This document shows, one piece after another, positions 58,896 through 64,000 of a DNA stretch of 64,000 nt. Source of the stretch: LZORAL124-50-18 sp051208045 (GTDB lineage Bacteria > Pseudomonadota > Gammaproteobacteria > Pseudomonadales > Oleiphilaceae); the NCBI GenBank assembly GCA_051208045.1, contig JBPJFY010000001.1, positions 186,001 through 250,000 on the forward strand, read 5' to 3'. Numbering within the stretch: position 1 is the stretch's first letter; every line of letters begins with the position of its first letter. Made by a program: the position numbers and the translations under genes. The notes under the pieces are model-generated. The model ran no database searches. It was not told where the DNA came from and worked only from the letters and a program-made list of their open reading frames with translations.

Positions 58896-60806
58896 ATGAT
58901 CCAGATGGGTATTCGCAGTAAGTTACTGTTGATCATTTCAGTGATCGTGCTCGTGGTCGTCTGGGTGCATACCTATCTTCAGGTCTCCATGCAGGAAGCA
59001 GCGTTTCATAACGAGCTTGAAAAACGAAACGTGCTCATGAAATCGCAACTGTTTGGCCAGGCCAGCACGGAAGTACGATTAATCAAACGAACCACCGAGG
59101 AGGGACTGGCGTCCTACAACCTGTTTGGATTGATCGATGAACTTCGTCGGGCGGTATCGCGTACGCCAGCCCTGACGCGTATTGTCCTGATCGATAACAA
59201 GGCACTGGCACTGATTGATACGCAGGAAGTCGGGGGGCAGCAGGGCAAGCCCTTTGCTGGATTGGGCTACGATCCCGCAGATGTTAACAGTGGACGCTTT
59301 GAAGATCATGAAATTCAGCGTGTTAAAGAAGGGGATGCCGTAACGGCGGTGATATTTGACGAACAGATTCGCGTAGGGTCGGCTCCCTGGGGGCGCATTT
59401 TGTTTGTGTATTCTCTGGAAGCGTTGAACCACTCTCTTTCTGTCGCTCACGAGGAAATGCGTGAGAACCTCCGCGAGTTAACGCATCGGGCCTTTTATCT
59501 GGCGGGCGCATTGATTGCGATTGCAGCGCTGGTCATCTTCAGGCTTTCCAAAACGCTGGTTTCGCCAATTGTGGCGTTGAGCCGGGCGACACGACAGGTA
59601 GCGCAGGGTGAGTTTGAGGCAATCCACAAGATTCAGCCGGGATCACCCGATGAAGTCGGCGTGTTGAATCGGAATTTCGTCGAGATGGGGCACAAACTGC
59701 AGGCCAGTTATCAGGAGCTGGAGGCTTACAGCCACTCCCTGGAAAACATGGTGGAGGAGCGGACGGAGTCGCTGCGCATCAAAAACGATGCACTTACTCA
59801 GGCGATGTCGGATCTGGAGGCGAGTCAGCATCAGCTGATCCAGGCAGAAAAAATGGCGGCGCTGGGTCAGTTGATTTCCGGAATTGCACATGAGATCAAT
59901 ACGCCGTTGGGGGCAATTCAGGCGTCTATCGGCAACACCAGCAAGGATTACCAGGACTTTATCGCACGGTTTCAAAGCTTTATCCCTAAAGCCAGCGCGG
60001 AAGCGATGAATGTGTGCTGTGGTCTGGTCAAAAATACCCGTCGCGAGCTTGTACTCAATACGCGGGAAGAGCGGAAACTGCGTCGCGAATTGGCGATGGA
60101 GCTAGAGGCTTACGGCGTTGAAGATCCCAGTGATATGGCGCAGGCCCTTATCGATATGGGGTGTCGAGTGTCGGATGCACTCGTCCAGCAAGGCCTGCAG
60201 ATGCCGGAATGGAACGAAATTCTGGTGGTGGCGCGTTCCTTAGTTGATATTGACCGGAACAGTGAAATGATTCAGATCGCTGTGAACCGGGCAGCCAAAG
60301 TGGTGTTTGCGCTGAAGTATTTTGCCCATCAGGATAATTCCGGTCATCTGATATCCTCGGATATCAACAAAGGGATTCAAACCGTCCTGGTGTTGTATCA
60401 GAATCTGCTGCGCAAAGGGTGTCAGGTGGAAGAACACTATGGTGCCTTGCCGGAAGTGCTTTGTTACCAGGATGCGTTGAATCAGGTGTGGACGAACCTG
60501 ATTCACAATGCCTTATATGCCATGCAGAACGAAGGGCGGCTGGAGATTGAGACGCGCATGGATGGCGAGATGATTCTTGTCTCCATCACAGACAGCGGTG
60601 CCGGTATTCCCGAGGACGTCAAACCCCGGATTTTCGAGTCGTTCTTCACGACAAAACCCGCCGGAGAAGGGAGTGGGCTGGGGTTGGGCATCTGCAAACG
60701 TATCGTGGAAAAACACCAGGGGACACTGTCGTTCACCAGTGTCCCCGGTCGAACCACCTTTGTGGTCAGGCTTCCTGTAAAGCCAGTGCCCTTCCCGGAG
60801 GAATGA
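58896..60806 (+). CDS. Membrane sensor histidine kinase with HAMP and an inserted region
   Basis: A 636-residue kinase. A membrane segment (about 9-28), a periplasmic sensor region (~30-200), second membrane segment (AFYLAGALIAIAALVIF), HAMP, and a coiled coil (ELEAYSHSLENMVEERTESL) lead to HisKA with GIAHEINTPLG (His332). Between HisKA and HATPase lies an unusual ~130-residue insert (roughly 345-480). The ATPase has NQVWTNLIHNALYAM, DSGAGIPEDVKPR and GSGLGLGICKRIVEKH. No response regulator is adjacent. Its position across from two periplasmic binding proteins suggests it senses via them. The 3' end overlaps the convergent ald by 41 bases. Confidence 0.9.
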   Translation: MIQMGIRSKLLLIISVIVLVVVWVHTYLQVSMQEAAFHNELEKRNVLMKSQLFGQASTEVRLIKRTTEEGLASYNLFGLIDELRRAVSRTPALTRIVLIDNKALALIDTQEVGGQQGKPFAGLGYDPADVNSGRFEDHEIQRVKEGDAVTAVIFDEQIRVGSAPWGRILFVYSLEALNHSLSVAHEEMRENLRELTHRAFYLAGALIAIAALVIFRLSKTLVSPIVALSRATRQVAQGEFEAIHKIQPGSPDEVGVLNRNFVEMGHKLQASYQELEAYSHSLENMVEERTESLRIKNDALTQAMSDLEASQHQLIQAEKMAALGQLISGIAHEINTPLGAIQASIGNTSKDYQDFIARFQSFIPKASAEAMNVCCGLVKNTRRELVLNTREERKLRRELAMELEAYGVEDPSDMAQALIDMGCRVSDALVQQGLQMPEWNEILVVARSLVDIDRNSEMIQIAVNRAAKVVFALKYFAHQDNSGHLISSDINKGIQTVLVLYQNLLRKGCQVEEHYGALPEVLCYQDALNQVWTNLIHNALYAMQNEGRLEIETRMDGEMILVSITDSGAGIPEDVKPRIFESFFTTKPAGEGSGLGLGICKRIVEKHQGTLSFTSVPGRTTFVVRLPVKPVPFPEE

Positions 60807-61893
60807 ATTCGACGCCCAGCGCTTCTGCAACGGCGGGGCAGGTGATTTGCCCGGCATGCACATTGAGCCCGTTCATCAGGTGGGGGTCGGCCTGCAGTGC
60901 GGCGCGTATGCCTTTGTCTGCCAGGGCCAGAGTAAACGGGATCGTGGCATTGTTTAACGCCATGGTTGCCGTTCTGGCGACGGTGCCGGGTATGTTGGCC
61001 ACACAGTAATGAATGATGCCGTCTACTTCGTAAGTGGGGTCCGCGTGCGTTGTTGGCCGGGAGGTTTCGAAACAGCCGCCCTGGTCAATCGAAACGTCCA
61101 CCAGAACAGAACCCGGACGCATCAGGCCAAGCATCTCTCGTGTAATCAGTTTGGGGGCGGCAGCACCCGGCAGCAGCACTGCACCCACGACCAGGTCTGC
61201 ATGAGGAAGTTCTGCTTCCAGGTTGGCGGTTTTCGAATAGAGCAGGCGAACACGGCCTGAGAAAATGTCATCCAGATAACGCAGGCGTGGCAGGGACTTG
61301 TCCATCAACGTGACGTTGGCACCCATGCCGATGGCCATCTTGGCGGCGTTGGTACCTACTACGCCTCCACCGAGGATAACCACATTGGCCGGAGCTACAC
61401 CCGGCACGCCACCCAGTAGAATCCCCGGGCCACCTTTCTGCTTCTCCAGACTTTGAGCACCGGTTTGAATGGCCATACGGCCCGCGACCTCACTCATGGG
61501 TGCCAGCAATGGTAAGCCGCCATGGGCGTCGGTGACGGTTTCGTAAGCAATACAGGTTGCTCCGGACTTGATCAGCCCTTCTGCTTGTTTGCGGTCGGGG
61601 GCCAGGTGCAGGTAGGTAAACAGGGTCTGGCCCGGCTTCAATTGTTCGTATTCCGACGCCTGCGGCTCCTTCACCTTGACCACGAGCGAGGCGAACTCGA
61701 ACACCTTGGCTGCTGAGTCGACAATTTGTGCGCCTGCCTGCTCGTAATCTTCGTTGGTAAACCCGATGCCTGCACCAGCCTGGGTTTCAATCAACACCTC
61801 GTGGCCATGCAGGATCAACTCCCGCACACTTTGCGGGCTGAGCCCTACACGGAATTCGTTACTTTTAATTTCCTTGGGTACGCCGATAATCAT
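60766..61893 (-). CDS. ald: Alanine dehydrogenase
   Basis: A 375-residue NAD-dependent enzyme with the N-terminus MIIGVPKEIKSNEFRVGLSP, catalytic Lys in VVKVKEPQ and His in LFTYLHLAPD, and the Rossmann motif VVILGGGVVGTNAAKMA. It reversibly deaminates L-alanine to pyruvate and ammonia, a hexameric cytoplasmic enzyme. No Lrp/AsnC-type regulator is beside it in the window. It overlaps the kinase gene tail-to-tail by 41 bases. Confidence 0.97.
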   Translation of the reverse strand: MIIGVPKEIKSNEFRVGLSPQSVRELILHGHEVLIETQAGAGIGFTNEDYEQAGAQIVDSAAKVFEFASLVVKVKEPQASEYEQLKPGQTLFTYLHLAPDRKQAEGLIKSGATCIAYETVTDAHGGLPLLAPMSEVAGRMAIQTGAQSLEKQKGGPGILLGGVPGVAPANVVILGGGVVGTNAAKMAIGMGANVTLMDKSLPRLRYLDDIFSGRVRLLYSKTANLEAELPHADLVVGAVLLPGAAAPKLITREMLGLMRPGSVLVDVSIDQGGCFETSRPTTHADPTYEVDGIIHYCVANIPGTVARTATMALNNATIPFTLALADKGIRAALQADPHLMNGLNVHAGQITCPAVAEALGVEFIPPGRALALQEA

Positions 61894-62468
61894 GGAGCTT
61901 CTCCGACAAACTGTGAATCATAAGGAAAGTCCTGCCTATGATTGGAGTATAGAGACTTTTAACGTAACCGCAGGCGAGACTTATGTTGTTATTTGAAATT
62001 GTAGCGGGCGATCGCTTGCTGCAACGGCGTGACCGGATTAGATGGGGAGAAATCCAAAATTGTTATTAAACAGCTGGTTAGTTACAAAACAGGTTGAAAA
62101 ACAATCAGCCTGTTTTGTATGGTTCTGGATAAAAAGTCTAATTAAAACAGTGGGCTAGCTGTGTCATCTGGCGTAGTATCTCGCATCCTTTGGCAAGTCT
62201 TTGTTATTTATCGGTATTTTTATTTACAAAAAGATACAAATTGTAAATAAAATTTTCTGGACGCTCGCCGATGTTGTTCTATATATATCAAAAAATATTG
62301 ATCATTGCGGTAATAAAAATCCGCTGATCGGTATCAACAGAAAACGAAGGAAGTGGTTCGGTGGTGAGAGTAGGATGAGTGGTTTCCGCCGAACAAAGCA
62401 TGAATTGGTTCGAGGGTAAATCAAGTCAGAGAAACTTGTGTATTCCCGGGTCTAGTGAGGTACATGTG
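61894..62468. other. Long intergenic region with an 11-base inverted repeat
   Basis: About 575 bases separate ald from the small acidic gene and hold both promoters. The best structure is TACAAAACAGG (62083-62093) with CCTGTTTTGTA (62109-62119) around a 15-base spacer, a candidate protein site or RNA hairpin. The right half (62200-62340) is distinctly AT-rich. No gene or RNA I can name. Confidence 0.5.
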
Positions 62469-62705
62469 ATGGGTGATGATTTAGTGTTAGATGATGATGT
62501 AATGGATGAAGAAAAAGAAGTCAGCAAAGATGTGTCGAACACGTCCCAGCTGACGGAGAAGCAGCGCAAGGAGATTCGAGACAGCCTCGAACGCGACATC
62601 GCTGCTTTTCTGAACGGGGGCGGACAGGTGCAGAAAATAGATGACAATGTGCGTGCGGATCCACCGCGCAAGCCAACAATCAATTACGGTACAGCACCGA
62701 TTTAA
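62469..62705 (+). CDS. sutA: SutA-like small acidic RNA polymerase-associated protein
   Basis: A 78-residue protein from ATG 62469, eight bases after GTGAGG. The N-terminus is acidic and disordered-looking (DDLVLDDDVMDEEKE), and the C-terminal half (RKEIRDSLERDIAAFLNGGG, then NVRADPPRKPTINYGTAPI) resembles the end of Pseudomonas SutA, a small regulator that binds RNA polymerase in slow growth. The match is by my recollection of the C-terminal pattern and layout. Followed by a strong terminator, so a single-gene unit. The long AT-rich upstream region suggests regulated or starvation-linked expression. Confidence 0.65.
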   Translation: MGDDLVLDDDVMDEEKEVSKDVSNTSQLTEKQRKEIRDSLERDIAAFLNGGGQVQKIDDNVRADPPRKPTINYGTAPI

Positions 62706-62726
62706 TCGCTGTACAGGTAATGCCCG

Positions 62727-62756
62727 AAAAGCCAGCGCATTCACGCTGGCTTTTTT
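62727..62756 (+). terminator. Intrinsic terminator after the SutA-like gene
   Basis: Arms AAAAGCCAGCG (62727-62737) and CGCTGGCTTTT (62744-62754) with a six-base loop end in a run of T. The A-run on the left could make it work for the convergent oxidoreductase too. Confidence 0.93.
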
Positions 62757-62793
62757 AATGCCCGCTTTTCAGATCGCTGCCTGACAGGATTGA

Positions 62794-64000
62794 TCAGCTG
62801 GCCACATTTTCTTTCGGATCTCCAGAGGCTTTTGCCGTGCTATCGGCATGTGCGGTCTGAGTCTTGTCATTGCGACGCCAGGCATGAAATTTCGCAACCC
62901 AGTTGAGGATGCCGTGCGGCACATGCGCACGCTTCCACTCACCAGCCACATACTTGTTGGATTCCGTGAGTGTCGGATAGATATGGATCGTGCCGAGGAT
63001 CTTGTTCAGACCCAATCCATATTTCATGGCGGTGACATACTCCGCGATAAGATCTCCGGCATGGTGGCCCACAATGGTCACGCCCAGAATCTTGTCTTTC
63101 CCAGGTACCGTCAGTACTTTGATGAAACCATGATCTTCGCTGTCTGCGATCGCGCGATCCAGGTCATCAATGCCGAAAACCGTTTTTTCGTAGGGAATCT
63201 TCTGTGCCTGCGCTTCCTGCTCATTCAGGCCGACGCGCGCCACTTCCGGATCAGTAAAGGTACTCCAGGGAATCACCCGGTAGTCCGCCTTGAATCGCTT
63301 GAGTAGCCCGAACAAACTGTTTACCGAAGCATACCAGGCCTGATGGGCTGCGGTATGGGTAAATTGATAGGGCCCAGCCACATCTCCGCTGGCGTAAATG
63401 GTGGGAATGTTGGTTTGCAGGTAGTCATTGACTTGCACGGTACCATTAGCGTTGATCTTGACGCCGAGTTCCTGCAGACCGAATCCGCTGGTGTTCGCCT
63501 GTCGACCCACCGCAAGTAACAGAACATCAAATTCGATCTGCTCTTCCTGGCCATTTTTTTCGACGACCAGAATTTTACGCGTACCTGCCTGCTCACCGTC
63601 ACCCACTCGCTCAAATCGGAGCGTGGTATAGCCGAGTTTCAGGTCAACACCTTCGTCAATAAATTTCTTTTGCACCAGTGCGGCGGCGTCTTCATCCTCT
63701 CGAGGCAGCAAACGATCGGCACGATCCAGCTGGGTGACCGGCACGTCCAGTCGTCGGAAGGCCTGTGTTAACTCACAGCCGATCGGGCCACCCCCGATGA
63801 TGAGCATTTTTTCCGGTTTCTGACGCAGATCCCAGATGGTGTCCGACGTGTAGTAACCGGTGTCTTCGATGCCGGGAATGGGGGGTACAAAGGGACGCGC
63901 ACCCGTGGCGACCACAATATTGCGTGTCACCAGCACACTGCCATTTACTTGAACCCGGTAGGGGTCCACGATACGCGCGGAACCTTGCACACAGTCCACG
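62794..64000 (-). CDS. FAD-dependent pyridine nucleotide-disulfide oxidoreductase (5' end missing)
   Basis: The frame runs off the right edge, so the start and the redox-active CxxxxC region are outside. The visible ~400 residues cover a NAD-binding domain (MLIIGGGPIGCELTQAF), the FAD motif TIYASGDVAGP and the dimerisation domain (VARVGLNEQEAQ, GTIHIYPTLTESNKYVAG). This is the mercuric reductase/dihydrolipoamide dehydrogenase class. The C-terminal tail (WRRNDKTQTAHADSTAKASGDPKEN) is long and polar. In marine gammaproteobacteria a similar enzyme is often fused behind a TVP38/TMEM64 membrane domain; that part would be beyond the window. Substrate unknown. Confidence 0.88.
   Translation of the reverse strand, partial: VDCVQGSARIVDPYRVQVNGSVLVTRNIVVATGARPFVPPIPGIEDTGYYTSDTIWDLRQKPEKMLIIGGGPIGCELTQAFRRLDVPVTQLDRADRLLPREDEDAAALVQKKFIDEGVDLKLGYTTLRFERVGDGEQAGTRKILVVEKNGQEEQIEFDVLLLAVGRQANTSGFGLQELGVKINANGTVQVNDYLQTNIPTIYASGDVAGPYQFTHTAAHQAWYASVNSLFGLLKRFKADYRVIPWSTFTDPEVARVGLNEQEAQAQKIPYEKTVFGIDDLDRAIADSEDHGFIKVLTVPGKDKILGVTIVGHHAGDLIAEYVTAMKYGLGLNKILGTIHIYPTLTESNKYVAGEWKRAHVPHGILNWVAKFHAWRRNDKTQTAHADSTAKASGDPKENVAS

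Noticed and set aside
1..64000. tRNA, rRNA, CRISPR arrays, prophage or transposase genes
   Set aside because: Read for these on both strands; no cloverleaf, spaced repeat array, integrase or transposase motif was found.

Overview
The window reads as chromosomal DNA of a moderately GC-rich, free-living gammaproteobacterium, most likely a marine or environmental relative of Pseudomonas within the Pseudomonadales/Oceanospirillales. The main reasons are the sfsA / dksA-gluQ-cbrX-cbrA-cbrB neighbourhood (a Pseudomonas-type arrangement), the putrescine pair aguA-aguB, a SutA-like small protein, prkA-yeaH, fetAB and msrPQ. A PEP-CTERM protein also suggests an exosortase system elsewhere in the genome. 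Gene density is high. I saw no tRNA, rRNA, CRISPR array, prophage, transposase or origin. The first and last genes are cut by the window ends.

Layout. 0-11 kb: end of an AraC-type regulator, a PEP-CTERM secreted protein in AT-rich flanks, an ICMT-like membrane methyltransferase, the FetAB-type ABC exporter, a class V aminotransferase, the yeaH-prkA stress kinase pair (no spoVR), thiopurine methyltransferase and a divergent M50 membrane protease separated by a 20-bp tandem repeat. 11-22 kb: an envelope block with an OmpA-family protein with thrombospondin-3-type repeats, the MsrPQ methionine sulfoxide repair system, a diheme lipoprotein, a PhoX-like lipoprotein, PepSY and SPFH membrane proteins and a secreted CocE-type hydrolase. 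22-35 kb: a REC-HK-REC hybrid kinase, radical SAM protein, AraC regulator, cold shock protein, GMC oxidoreductase with a cysteine cluster, YaiI, an orphan GspF/PilC-like protein, YaiL-like protein, a 7TM-GGDEF-EAL protein, a GIY-YIG protein that lacks any standard start codon, and a CPA1 antiporter with a cyclic-nucleotide-binding tail.

35-43 kb: the carbon/nitrogen two-component system CbrA-CbrB with its small upstream ORF, then gluQ, dksA and divergent sfsA. 43-50 kb: methyltransferase, a LysR/nitroreductase divergent pair with repeated operator-like motifs, and a compact run tetR - AidB-like flavoprotein - Rieske protein - DUF523/DUF1722 protein with intergenic gaps of only 3-4 bases in its last three genes. 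50-53 kb: a lipoprotein and the agmatine-to-putrescine genes.

53-62 kb: an accessory-looking locus holding a TonB-dependent receptor, an Asp/Glu-hydantoin racemase family enzyme, a DUF917 protein, two periplasmic binding proteins without permease or ATPase genes, a membrane histidine kinase without a response regulator, and alanine dehydrogenase. The window ends with the SutA-like protein and a flavin disulfide-type oxidoreductase. The two stretches that look most like undescribed systems are the AidB-like/Rieske/DUF523 operon (45.7-49.4 kb) and the binding-protein/kinase/racemase/DUF917 locus (52.7-60.8 kb). Functions of both are inference from families and context.
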